64,000 nucleotides of DNA. It comes from Bradyrhizobium sp. 1(2017). GTDB lineage: Bacteria > Pseudomonadota > Alphaproteobacteria > Rhizobiales > Xanthobacteraceae. Below, one piece after another: positions 9,907 to 18,352 of the stretch (positions are counted from its first letter, which is position 1; each line of letters starts with the position of its first letter). The position numbers and the translations under genes are program-made. Below the pieces are notes generated by a model, which had not been told where the DNA came from, did not search any database, and saw only the letters and a list, made by a program, of their open reading frames with translations. Location of the stretch: contig NZ_CP050022.2 of the NCBI RefSeq assembly GCF_011602485.2, forward strand, positions 992,001 through 1,056,000. Direction: 5' to 3'.

Positions 9907-11100
9907 ATGCGTGAGGGCGGACGTGCGATCAAGGCTGCCCTGCTCCAGGTCCACTCCATCGCGGGCCTCGTGCTTGCGCTGCTGTTCGCCCTGATCGCGC
10001 TGACCGGCGCGATCATGAGCTTCGAGGACGAGATCTTCGACCATCTCAACGCCGGCATCATGCACGTCGCGCCGCAGGCCGCGCCGGCGCTGATGCCCGA
10101 CGAGCTGGTCGCGCGGCTCAAGGCGGCGCAGGACGTCGGTAAAGTCTCCGCCGTCATGCTGTCGAGCGATCCGTCGGCGGCCGTGCGGGTCCGCTTCGGC
10201 CGCGACGAACAGGGCGCAAGGCCGACGTCGCTCTATGTCGATCCCTATGACGCGCGCGTGCTGGGCTCGCCGCGCGGCGAGGAGTTCTTCGCGACCGTGC
10301 GCAGACTGCATCGCTGGCTGCTGATCCCCGGCGACGCCAAGGGGTGGGGGCGTCAGATCACCGGCGTCGCTGCGCTCGGCCTGATCGTGATGCTGGTCTC
10401 CGGCCTCGTGCTGCGCTGGCCGCGCCGCGCCGGCAGCGTGAAGACGTGGCTGAAGCCAAATCTCTCGCTCGGCGGCCGCGCGCTGCATCGCTCGCTGCAT
10501 GCCATCATCGGCACATGGGTCTTGCCGATCTATCTGGTGATGACGCTCACCGGGCTCTGGTACTCGTTCGACTGGTACAAGGATGGTGTCGTCTGGCTGC
10601 TGTCGCGGCCCGAGGTCGCGGCCACGAAGATGCAGCCCAAGATGCCAACAAAGTCGCCGCGCGCGGCCGGACGCTCCGAACCGGTTCAGCCGATCGGTTT
10701 CGACCAGGCGTGGACGACGTTCCAGCGCGAGGAGGGCGGCCACTTCGCGAAAGCCTTGCTGACGCTGCCGGCGGGTCCCGGCACGGTGATCCGGATCCGG
10801 TCGTGGGGGAAGGAGACGACGCTCGACACTACGCGCGACGAATTCCGCGTCGATGCACTCTCGGGGCAAGTGGTTTCCGCGGAGCGCTACGCCGACAAGA
10901 CTCTTGGCGAGAGGATCATCGCAAATGTGCTCGACATCCACCGCGGCGCCCTCCTGGGCTGGCCCGGCAAGCTCGCCTTCATGATCGCGGCGGCCCTGAT
11001 GCCGTTGTTCTCGGTCACCGGCATCCTGCTCTATCTGTCGCGCCGCAGGCTGCGGCGCCCGGCGCGGCCGCCGCTCGGGCGGCTCGTTCCGGGCGAGTGA
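9907..11100 (+). CDS. PepSY-associated transmembrane protein, FegB-like
   Basis: A 397-residue inner-membrane protein with the PepSY-TM plan: an N-terminal helix (LVLALLFALIALTGAIMSF, about residues 18-37), a periplasmic PepSY-like region, helices near residues 155-172 and 195-218 (IIGTWVLPIYLVMTLTGLWYSF), and a C-terminal helix (FMIAAALMPLFSVTGILLYLSRRRLRRP). Conserved histidines in QVHSIAGL, RRLHRWLL, HRSLHAIIG and DIHRG could bind heme or metal. Proteins of this family sit beside siderophore receptors; in Bradyrhizobium japonicum the fegA-fegB operon serves ferrichrome uptake, and iron release or reduction at the inner membrane is the likely role. Here only a receptor fragment remains upstream. 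Confidence 0.85.
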   Translation: MREGGRAIKAALLQVHSIAGLVLALLFALIALTGAIMSFEDEIFDHLNAGIMHVAPQAAPALMPDELVARLKAAQDVGKVSAVMLSSDPSAAVRVRFGRDEQGARPTSLYVDPYDARVLGSPRGEEFFATVRRLHRWLLIPGDAKGWGRQITGVAALGLIVMLVSGLVLRWPRRAGSVKTWLKPNLSLGGRALHRSLHAIIGTWVLPIYLVMTLTGLWYSFDWYKDGVVWLLSRPEVAATKMQPKMPTKSPRAAGRSEPVQPIGFDQAWTTFQREEGGHFAKALLTLPAGPGTVIRIRSWGKETTLDTTRDEFRVDALSGQVVSAERYADKTLGERIIANVLDIHRGALLGWPGKLAFMIAAALMPLFSVTGILLYLSRRRLRRPARPPLGRLVPGE

Positions 11101-11173
11101 GCGGCCGCGAGGCTAGCCAAGCGCGCGACAATCGTTCAAAAGCCCATGGCCTGCTCCTCTCAAGGTCCGCGCC

Positions 11174-12406
11174 ATGAAGCTTTCTTCCGTCACTCCCGCC
11201 GAGATCCGCCGCGCGCTGCTGTTGCGCGAGGAGGTCGCGCTGCTCGATCTCAGATACGAGGCGGCGTTCGCGACCGGACATCCGCTGTTCGCTGCCAACC
11301 TGGCTGCCGACCGGATCGCGGCCGAAGCCGAGGTCAGGCTGCCGCGCAAGGACGTGCCGATCGTGCTCTACGATGATGGCGAAGGCCTCGTCGCGGTCGG
11401 TGCGGAGCGGCTTGCCGCGCTGGGCTACACCAATGTCCGTGCCCTTGAAGGCGGGCTGAAGGCCTGGCGCGCGGCGGGCTATCAAATGTTCGAGGACGTC
11501 AACTCCTACTCAAAGGCCTTCGGCGAACTGGTCGAGTCACGCCGGCACACGCCCTCGTTCAGTGCCGACGAAGTGGCAAAGCTGATCGCGGACAAGGCTG
11601 ACATCGCCATCCTCGACGTCCGCCGGTTCGACGAATATGCGACCATGAACATTCCGGGTTCGGTCAGCGTGCCCGGTGCGGAACTGGTGCTGCGGACCGG
11701 GCAGGCTGCGCCCGATCCTGAAACCACCATCATCATCAATTGCGCCGGGCGCACGCGCTCGATCATCGGCACCCAGTCGCTGATCAATGCCGGCGTGCCG
11801 AACAAGGTGCGCGCGCTGCGCAACGGCACCATCGGCTGGACGCTGGCGCGGCACACGCTCGACCACGGCGCTGATCGGCGCGGCGCGATCGGCCCGTTCG
11901 AGGGCGGCCCGGCCAATGCCCGCGACGTCGCCTATCGCGCCGGTGTCCGTCGTATCGGCGCGAGCGAGATGACCGCGCTGCTCGCGCAGAACGATCGCAC
12001 GCTCTATCGCTTCGACGTGCGTGACGCCGAAGAATATGCCGCCGGCCATCTGCCGGGCTTTCGTCATTATCCCGGCGGCCAGCTCGTCCAGGAAACCGAC
12101 ATGGCGGCGCCGGTGCGCGGGGCGCGGATTCTGCTGACCGACGACAAGGGCGTGCGTGCCGACATGACCGCATCATGGCTCGCCCAGATGGGCTGGGAGG
12201 TCTATGTGCTGGAAGGCGGCTATGACGGCGCGCTCGAGATCGGCCCGCCGCGCACGCTGCCCAAGCCTGACCCGGCGCACCGCTACCGCCGCCCCTATGA
12301 AGGCACCGACGTCGCCGAAGCTGCGATGCAGGCATATCTCGATTGGGAGTATGGCCTGGTGGAGCAGCTCCGGCTCGACGGCACGCACGGGTTTTATGTG
12401 ATCTGA
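11174..12406 (+). CDS. Multidomain rhodanese-like protein
   Basis: A 410-residue protein with three rhodanese domains at about residues 5-110, 125-230 and 260-365, plus a C-terminal tail. The second domain contains the cysteine loop NCAGRTRS with the usual SIIGTQSLINAG continuation, so it can hold a persulfide. In the first domain the loop position reads YDDGEGL and in the third TDDKGVR; both lack the catalytic cysteine. Such tandem proteins transfer sulfane sulfur, or bind partners through the inactive copies. The gene starts 73 bases after the PepSY gene and may be separately expressed. Confidence 0.88.
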   Translation: MKLSSVTPAEIRRALLLREEVALLDLRYEAAFATGHPLFAANLAADRIAAEAEVRLPRKDVPIVLYDDGEGLVAVGAERLAALGYTNVRALEGGLKAWRAAGYQMFEDVNSYSKAFGELVESRRHTPSFSADEVAKLIADKADIAILDVRRFDEYATMNIPGSVSVPGAELVLRTGQAAPDPETTIIINCAGRTRSIIGTQSLINAGVPNKVRALRNGTIGWTLARHTLDHGADRRGAIGPFEGGPANARDVAYRAGVRRIGASEMTALLAQNDRTLYRFDVRDAEEYAAGHLPGFRHYPGGQLVQETDMAAPVRGARILLTDDKGVRADMTASWLAQMGWEVYVLEGGYDGALEIGPPRTLPKPDPAHRYRRPYEGTDVAEAAMQAYLDWEYGLVEQLRLDGTHGFYVI

Positions 12407-12422
12407 GGTCACCCCTCCCTCC

Positions 12423-12563
12423 GTCGTCCTGGACAAGCGAGCGGAGCCAGCGCTGATCCAGGACCCATGAACACCACTTTCCGTTGTCGAGGGAGATCGT
12501 GGCTCCAGATTCGTCCGACAGCAGGCGATGGGGGTAATGGGTCCTGGCTTTCGCCAGGACGAC
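12423..12563. repeat. Palindromic intergenic repeat, family A copy 1
   Basis: The outer ends GTCGTCCTGG and CCAGGACGAC are perfect 10-bp inverted repeats, and inner segments CCAGGACCCAT and ATGGGTCCTGG form a second nested pair, so the 141-base unit folds into a long hairpin. A related unit with the same organisation occurs at 26446-26609. It fills most of the gap between the rhodanese gene and serA and has no coding capacity. Confidence 0.8.
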
Positions 12564-12697
12564 ATCGAAGCTGGGCCAAAGACGCCGCCCCGCTTACCTA
12601 GCGCCCCGCCATCTTCTCCCCGTATCCAGGCCCTATTGTGCCGCGCACCGTCCGCGGTCTATGAGCTGCGGCAAAGTTTGCTTTTTACGGAGATATC

Positions 12698-13942
12698 ATG
12701 CCAGCCCCAGGCCAAAGCCCCGAGCGGAATGCGAAGGCGCTGCTGCTCGAAGGCGTCAATGATAGCGCTGTCGACCTGTTCAAGAGCGCGGGCTTCACCA
12801 ATCTCGAGCGGCTGACCAAGGCGCTGGACGGCGAGGATCTGCGGCGGGCGCTCAAGGGCGTGTCGCTGCTCGGCATCCGCTCGCGCACCCAGATCACCGA
12901 TGATGTGCTTGCGGCGGCCGATGGGCTGCTCGCGGTTGGTTGCTTCAGCGTCGGCACCAATCAGGTCGATCTTCTGGCGGCGCGCAAGCGTGGCATCCCC
13001 GTGTTCAACGCGCCGTTCTCCAACACGCGCAGCGTTGCCGAACTCGTGATCGGCGAGATCGTGATGCTGCTGCGGCGGATCTTTCCGCGCTCGGTGTCGG
13101 CGCATGATGGCGGCTGGGACAAGTCCGCGACCGGCAGCCGCGAAGTCCGCGGTCGCACGCTCGGCATCGTCGGCTACGGCAATATCGGCTCGCAGCTTTC
13201 GACGCTCGCCGAAGCCATGGGCATGCGCGTGATCTATTTCGACCGCACCGACAAGCTTCGCCACGGCAACACCGAGCCGGTCGAGCGGCTTGAGGAGCTG
13301 CTGGCGCAGAGCGACGTCGTCAGCCTGCACGTGCCGGAGACGCTGGAAACCGCCGGCATGATCGGCGAGAAGGAGCTGAGCGCGATGAAGCCGGGCTCGT
13401 TCCTGATCAACAACAGCCGCGGCACCGTGGTCGATCTCGATGCGCTCGCGCGCGCTTTACGCGACGGCCATCTCGCCGGTGCCGCCGTCGACGTGTTTCC
13501 GGTCGAGCCGTCCTCGAATGCGGATCGCTTCAATAGCCCGGTGCAGGGCCTCGAGAACGTCATTCTCACGCCGCATATCGGCGGCTCGACCGAGGAGGCG
13601 CAGGAGCGCATCGGCGGCGAGGTGGCGCGCAAGCTGGTCGATTATTTCATCACGGGATCGACCATGGGCGCGGTGAACTTCCCGGAGGTGCAGCTGCATC
13701 TGCGTCCCTCCGGCGCGCGCTTCAGCCATGTCCATCGCAACGTGCCGGGCATGCTGCGGCGCCTGAACGAGGTCTTCCTCCAGCGCGATATCAACATCGC
13801 CGCGCAATATCTGGAGACCGCCGGCGACCTCGGTTACGTCGTGCTCGACGCCGACCTCGCGGGCCAGGACTCAGCGGCGCTGCTCGAGCAGATCCGCAGC
13901 CTCGAAGGCACCGTCGGCGCACGGCTGGTATTCGAGCATTAG
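12698..13942 (+). CDS. serA: D-3-phosphoglycerate dehydrogenase
   Basis: A 414-residue enzyme, the length of the E. coli type. It has the split substrate domain, the NAD-binding motif GIVGYGNIGSQ (about residues 152-162), the D-isomer dehydrogenase signatures LHVPETLETAGMIGEKELSAMKPGSFLINNSRG and LTPHIGGSTEEAQ with the catalytic histidine, and a C-terminal ACT domain (about residues 340-414; NVPGMLRRLNEVFLQRDINIAAQYLET). It oxidises 3-phosphoglycerate in the first step of serine synthesis, and the ACT domain suggests allosteric feedback by serine. Transcribed alone. Confidence 0.95.
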   Translation: MPAPGQSPERNAKALLLEGVNDSAVDLFKSAGFTNLERLTKALDGEDLRRALKGVSLLGIRSRTQITDDVLAAADGLLAVGCFSVGTNQVDLLAARKRGIPVFNAPFSNTRSVAELVIGEIVMLLRRIFPRSVSAHDGGWDKSATGSREVRGRTLGIVGYGNIGSQLSTLAEAMGMRVIYFDRTDKLRHGNTEPVERLEELLAQSDVVSLHVPETLETAGMIGEKELSAMKPGSFLINNSRGTVVDLDALARALRDGHLAGAAVDVFPVEPSSNADRFNSPVQGLENVILTPHIGGSTEEAQERIGGEVARKLVDYFITGSTMGAVNFPEVQLHLRPSGARFSHVHRNVPGMLRRLNEVFLQRDINIAAQYLETAGDLGYVVLDADLAGQDSAALLEQIRSLEGTVGARLVFEH

Positions 13943-14054
13943 ACGGCGGGACGTCACGTTCCGGTTGCATTGGTCGTCCAGGGCTCTCTACACTGCTGTC
14001 ATCCTCGGCGTGATATGATTACGTCGAATTTGAGCTTCAGTTGCGGGAGTGCCG

Positions 14055-15074
14055 ATGGAACGGGACGCCGTGCTGATCGATCTCGCACTTCAGGGCGGCG
14101 GCTCGCACGGCGCCTTCAGCTGGGGCGTGATTGATCGTCTGCTCGAAGAGAAGTGGCTCACGATCGACGCGATCTCCGGAACCTCGGCCGGCGCGATGAA
14201 TGCGGCCGTGCTGGCGGATGGCTGGACCGCCGGCGGCGCCGAAGGCGCGCGCGACGCGCTCGAGCAATATTGGCGCCGCGTCTCCCGGGCGGCAGCGTTC
14301 AGCCCGATGCAGCGTTCGCCCCTCGACCGGCTGATGGGGCGCTGGACGCTCGACACCTCGCCCGCCTACGTCTTCACCGACCTGATGTCGCGCCTGCTCT
14401 CGCCTTACGATCTCAACCCGACCGGCTACAACCCACTGCGCGGGGTGCTGGCGGAGAGCATCGATTTCGAGCGACTTGCGAGCTCGTCGATCAAGCTTTT
14501 CATCACCGCGACGCGGGTTCGAACCGGGCGCGGCCGCATCTTCCGCAACGCGGAGATCACGGCCGACGTCCTGCTGGCGTCGGCTTGCCTGCCGACCATG
14601 TTCCGCGCGATCGAGATCGACGGCGAGCCCTATTGGGACGGCGGCTTTGCCGGCAACCCCACCATCACGCCGCTGGTCCGCGAGAGCGACGCCTACGACA
14701 CCATTCTGGTGCAGATCAACCCGACGGAGCGGCCGGAGGCGCCGCGGACGGCGGCGGAGATCCTCAACCGCCTCAACGAGATTTCCTTCAACTCACCGCT
14801 GATGAAGGAGCTGCGCATGATCGCGCTGCTGCGTCAGGCCGCCGATCCCGGCAGCGGCGAGGGCGCGCGCTGGGCGAAGATGCGGACGCACCGGATCAAG
14901 AGCGACATGCTGGCGAAGTTCGGCGCGTCCTCAAAGCTCAACGCGGAGTGGGAGTTCGTCTCGATGCTCCGCGCTGAGGGCCGGCTGGCCGCGCAGGCGT
15001 TCCTCGACGAGCACGGCGCCGATGTCGGCCGGCGCTCGACCGCGGATCTCGATGTCCTGTTGGCGGAGTGCTGA
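14055..15074 (+). CDS. Patatin-like phospholipase
   Basis: A 339-residue protein from the ATG at 14055, with GGGAG five bases upstream; a GTG at 14049 overlaps that ribosome site and is less likely. The patatin elements are all present: oxyanion-hole loop LQGGGSHGAF (residues 12-21), nucleophile elbow GTSAG with Ser44, and the dyad aspartate in DGGFAGNP (Asp195). The C-terminal part (residues 230-320) matches the bacterial patatin family. It should be a serine lipid acyl hydrolase. The GntP-type permease gene follows after three bases, so the two are one transcription unit. Confidence 0.9.
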   Translation: MERDAVLIDLALQGGGSHGAFSWGVIDRLLEEKWLTIDAISGTSAGAMNAAVLADGWTAGGAEGARDALEQYWRRVSRAAAFSPMQRSPLDRLMGRWTLDTSPAYVFTDLMSRLLSPYDLNPTGYNPLRGVLAESIDFERLASSSIKLFITATRVRTGRGRIFRNAEITADVLLASACLPTMFRAIEIDGEPYWDGGFAGNPTITPLVRESDAYDTILVQINPTERPEAPRTAAEILNRLNEISFNSPLMKELRMIALLRQAADPGSGEGARWAKMRTHRIKSDMLAKFGASSKLNAEWEFVSMLRAEGRLAAQAFLDEHGADVGRRSTADLDVLLAEC

Positions 15075-15077
15075 GGC

Positions 15078-16532
15078 ATGGGGCTTCTCGGCCTTCTGGT
15101 GGGGCTCGGCCTGCTGGTGGCATTTGCCTTTCGCGGCTGGAGCGTCCTGCTGCTGGCGCCGTTCGCCGCGCTGGTCGCTGCACTGTTCGGCGGCGAGCCG
15201 CTGCTGGCCAATCTCACTCAGGTTTTCATGGTCAGCGCGGCGGGATTCCTGGCGCAGTTCTTCCTGATCTTCCTGCTCGGCGCCGTCTTCGGCAAGCTGA
15301 TGGACGACAGCGGCGCCGTCACGGCCGCTGCCGCCTTCATGGCGGACCGTCTCGGCGAGCGTCGCGTGATGCTTGCGGTGGTGCTGGCCGGCGCGATGGT
15401 CACCTATGGTGGCGTCAGCCTGTTCGTCGCGTTCTTCGTGATCGTACCGATGGCCCGGTCGTTGTTTCGGGCCGCCGCGATTCCGCGCCGGTTGATCCCG
15501 GCCGCAATCGTGCTGGGCACGTCGACCTTCACCATGTCGGCCTTGCCGGGCACGCCGTCGATCCAGAATGCGATTCCGATGCCATTCTTCGGTACGACGC
15601 CGTTTGCCGCGCCGGGCCTTGGCATCGTCGCCTCGCTCGTGATGCTCGCGACCGGAATGTGGTGGCTGCGTCGCGCCGAAGCGTCCGCCCGCCGCGCCGG
15701 GGAAGGCTATGGCCAGGATACGGAGGACGCGACCGCGCGCGCTGCCGCTGACGAGTTCGTGCGGGAACGCGCGACGACGGCGCGCGAGTTCGACCCGGCA
15801 GAGCTGCAGCGCGGCCATCGCAGCAGCGCGCCATCGCCCGTCGTGAGCGCCATCGTGCCGCTGATCGTCGTCGTTGTCGTCAATCTCGCGATGTCGCTGG
15901 TGGTGCTGCCGAGGCTCGATGTCGCCTATCTCGCCGAGGCGCGCTTCGGCGGCACGTCGCTCGCCGCGGTCGCAGGCGTGTGGTCGGTTGCGGTTGCGCT
16001 GGCTGCCGCGATTGTCGCGACGATCGTGCTGAACTGGTCGCGGCTGCCGGCGCTGCGGCAGACCATGGATGCGGGCGCCAATGCATCGGTGCTGCCGGCG
16101 CTGAGCGTCGCCAGCCTGGTCGGGTTCGGCGCGGTCGTCGCCTCGCTGCCGGCCTTCACCGTGGTGCGCGATTGGGTGCTCGCGATCGAAGGCGGTCCGC
16201 TGGTCTCGCTCGCGGTCGCAACCAACATCCTGGCGGCGCTGACCGGCTCCGCCTCGGGGGGCCTGACCATCGCACTCGACGCGCTTGGCCAGACCTATGT
16301 CGATCTTGCCGGGCGAACCGGCATCGACCTCGGCTTGATGCATCGCGTGGCGGTGATTGGCTCCGGCACGCTGGATATCCTGCCGCACAACGGCGCCGTC
16401 GTCAGCCTGCTCGCGATCTGCGGCCTGACCCATCGCGACAGCTATTTCGACATCGTGATGGTGGGGATCGTGTCGTCGCTGCTGGCGCTGGTCGTGGTGA
16501 TCGCGCTGGGCAGCGCGCTCGGATCGTTCTGA
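15078..16532 (+). CDS. GntP family permease
   Basis: A 484-residue membrane protein with about a dozen hydrophobic helices and the GntP-family landmarks FGKLMDDSGA, MVTYGGVSLFVAFFVIVPMA, SALPGTPSIQNAIPMPFFGT, and in the C-terminal half TGSASGGLTIALDALGQTY and GSGTLDILPHNGAVVSLL. The family transports gluconate and related hydroxy or keto acids by proton symport; this member is of the subgroup often annotated for short keto or hydroxy acids. The gene is directly coupled to the patatin gene, but no catabolic enzyme lies in the same operon, so the substrate is uncertain. Confidence 0.88.
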   Translation: MGLLGLLVGLGLLVAFAFRGWSVLLLAPFAALVAALFGGEPLLANLTQVFMVSAAGFLAQFFLIFLLGAVFGKLMDDSGAVTAAAAFMADRLGERRVMLAVVLAGAMVTYGGVSLFVAFFVIVPMARSLFRAAAIPRRLIPAAIVLGTSTFTMSALPGTPSIQNAIPMPFFGTTPFAAPGLGIVASLVMLATGMWWLRRAEASARRAGEGYGQDTEDATARAAADEFVRERATTAREFDPAELQRGHRSSAPSPVVSAIVPLIVVVVVNLAMSLVVLPRLDVAYLAEARFGGTSLAAVAGVWSVAVALAAAIVATIVLNWSRLPALRQTMDAGANASVLPALSVASLVGFGAVVASLPAFTVVRDWVLAIEGGPLVSLAVATNILAALTGSASGGLTIALDALGQTYVDLAGRTGIDLGLMHRVAVIGSGTLDILPHNGAVVSLLAICGLTHRDSYFDIVMVGIVSSLLALVVVIALGSALGSF

Positions 16533-16631
16533 TCGGAATGGCGGCCGGAGCAATTGACGGGAAGGCCCAGGTTGCATTGAATGCGGGACACCTGTCGGAC
16601 GCAACAAGATAGAGAAAGCCGGGTGGAAACG

Positions 16632-18293
16632 ATGACGCGAAATAGAGCGATGCTGCATGCGCTGCTCGTGGGGATGGCGGCCGTGCTGGGCGCCAATGCC
16701 GCCTATGCGGCGACGCTTGCGGCGGATGCGGACAACGTCTGCAAGGGTCTCATTGGCGGCGCTGACGCCGTGAAGATCGATTCCGCGGCATTGCAGGCGC
16801 CGTCGCAGATTGCGGTCGCCGAGCGCGGGCCGACGCCGTCAGGGCGCGTCACGCCGGCCAATCCTGCCTTCTGCAAGGTGCTCGGACACATCGAGCCCAC
16901 CGATACAAAGGCGCCCCCGATCAAATTCCAGGTCAACCTTCCCGTCGAGTGGAACGGCCGCTCGCTGCAATATGGCGGCGGCGGTTTCAACGGCGTGCTG
17001 ATCACCGGCCTTGCGCTGCCGCCGGCCTATCCGTTCGACAAGCCGTCGCCGCTGGCGCGCGGCTTCGTCACCTATGGCACCGATTCCGGGCACGAGACCA
17101 AGCAGGGCGAGCCGCCGCAATTGTTCGCGCTCAACGACGAGGCGTTCGAGAACTTCGCCCATCGCGCCTACAAGAAGGTGCGCGATGCCGCCGTTGCGCT
17201 GATGGAGCGCGCCTACGGCAAGAAGCCGGAAAAGATGTACTTCATGGGCTCGTCCGAGGGGGGCCGCGAGGGCCTCACCATGGCGCAGCGCTATCCAGAC
17301 GATTTCGACGGCATCTTCGCCCGCGTGCCCGTGATCAACTGGGTCGGCTTGCAGCATGCCGGCACGCGCTCGGGCCTCGCGACCATGGGCGAGGGCTGGA
17401 TCAATCCGGCGCAGGTCAAGCTCGTGGGCGACGCGGTGCGCGCGGCCTGCGACAAGGCCGATGGCTCCGATGACGCGCTGGTGCAGGATCCCGTTTCCTG
17501 CAAGGCCGCGTTCAAGATTGAGACGCTGCGCTGCGAGGCCGGCAAGACGGGTGACCAGTGCCTCACCGAGGCCCAGATCAAGGCCGTCAACACGCTGCAC
17601 GGGACCTACAAATTCCCGTTCGCGCTCGCCAACGGCCTCGACGATTATCCGGGCTGGGGCATCTCGGGCGAGGACACGCCTTCCATCGGGCCGACCGGCG
17701 GCTGGGTTGCATGGTGGCTCGGCACCGCGCCACCCGCGCAGCCGCCTGCGCCCAACAACGGCATCGCCTGGATTTACGGCGCCGGCGGCATTCAATATGT
17801 GTTCGCGCGCGATCCCAAGCTCGATGTCACCACCTACAAGGTCGAGGAGCACAAGGCGCGGCTTCTCGAGGTCTCCAGGCTGATGGATTCGACCGATCCC
17901 GATCTCAGCCGCTTCCGCGCCCGCGGCGGCCGGCTGATCATGCTCGAGCACATGGCCGATTACGCGCAAAGCCCCTATGCCGGCATCCGCTACTTCGAGA
18001 GCGTCGAGCGCAAGCTCGGCAAGGCCGAGACCGCCGAGTTCGCGCGGCTATATACCGCGCCCGGCGTCGACCATGTCGGGTCCGGCGCGCCGGCCAATGT
18101 CGACATGCTCAGCGTGCTGGTCGATTGGGTCGAGAAGGGCAAGGCGCCCGGCGATCTCGAAGTCGCCGAGCAGAAGGTCGAGGCCCCATCCTTCGCGACG
18201 CTGCGCGCGCTGCCGCTGTGCCGCTGGCCTTCCTGGCCGCACTACAAGAGCGGTCCGGTGACGGAGGCCTCGAGCTTTACTTGCGCGCCGTAA
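16632..18293 (+). CDS. Secreted tannase/feruloyl esterase family hydrolase
   Basis: The start at 16632 gives 553 residues with a signal peptide (MTRNRAMLHALLVGMAAVLG, cleavage near ANAAYA). The tannase family features are LQYGGGGFNGV, YGTDSGHE, the nucleophile loop GSSEGGREGL (serine of the G-x-S-x-G elbow), a later aspartate region (LEHMADY) and the catalytic histidine in PGVDHVGSG; cysteines in the C-terminal half would form disulfides in the periplasm. Members cleave esters of aromatic acids such as gallate and ferulate or act on terephthalate esters (MHETase). The natural ester is unknown. The open frame upstream to 16581 lacks signal-peptide character. Confidence 0.87.
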   Translation: MTRNRAMLHALLVGMAAVLGANAAYAATLAADADNVCKGLIGGADAVKIDSAALQAPSQIAVAERGPTPSGRVTPANPAFCKVLGHIEPTDTKAPPIKFQVNLPVEWNGRSLQYGGGGFNGVLITGLALPPAYPFDKPSPLARGFVTYGTDSGHETKQGEPPQLFALNDEAFENFAHRAYKKVRDAAVALMERAYGKKPEKMYFMGSSEGGREGLTMAQRYPDDFDGIFARVPVINWVGLQHAGTRSGLATMGEGWINPAQVKLVGDAVRAACDKADGSDDALVQDPVSCKAAFKIETLRCEAGKTGDQCLTEAQIKAVNTLHGTYKFPFALANGLDDYPGWGISGEDTPSIGPTGGWVAWWLGTAPPAQPPAPNNGIAWIYGAGGIQYVFARDPKLDVTTYKVEEHKARLLEVSRLMDSTDPDLSRFRARGGRLIMLEHMADYAQSPYAGIRYFESVERKLGKAETAEFARLYTAPGVDHVGSGAPANVDMLSVLVDWVEKGKAPGDLEVAEQKVEAPSFATLRALPLCRWPSWPHYKSGPVTEASSFTCAP

Positions 18294-18314
18294 GCCACTG
18301 ATAATCCCTACAGC

Positions 18315-18352
18315 GTCATGGCCGGGCTCGTCCCGGGCATGACACCCTTTTT
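18315..18352. terminator. Bidirectional terminator between convergent genes
   Basis: GTCATGGCCGGG and CCCGGGCATGAC form a 12-bp stem with one mismatch and a 5-base loop, followed on the + strand by a run of five T. It separates the rightward tannase-family gene from the leftward efflux pump gene. The stem sequence is related to the ends of the repeat at 47439-47559, so this terminator belongs to a dispersed repeat family. Confidence 0.7.

Noticed and set aside
14931..16658. 575-codon minus-strand open frame opposite the GntP permease
   Set aside because: Composition is His/Arg/Gln/Asp-rich shadow sequence; the plus-strand frame encodes a clear permease.
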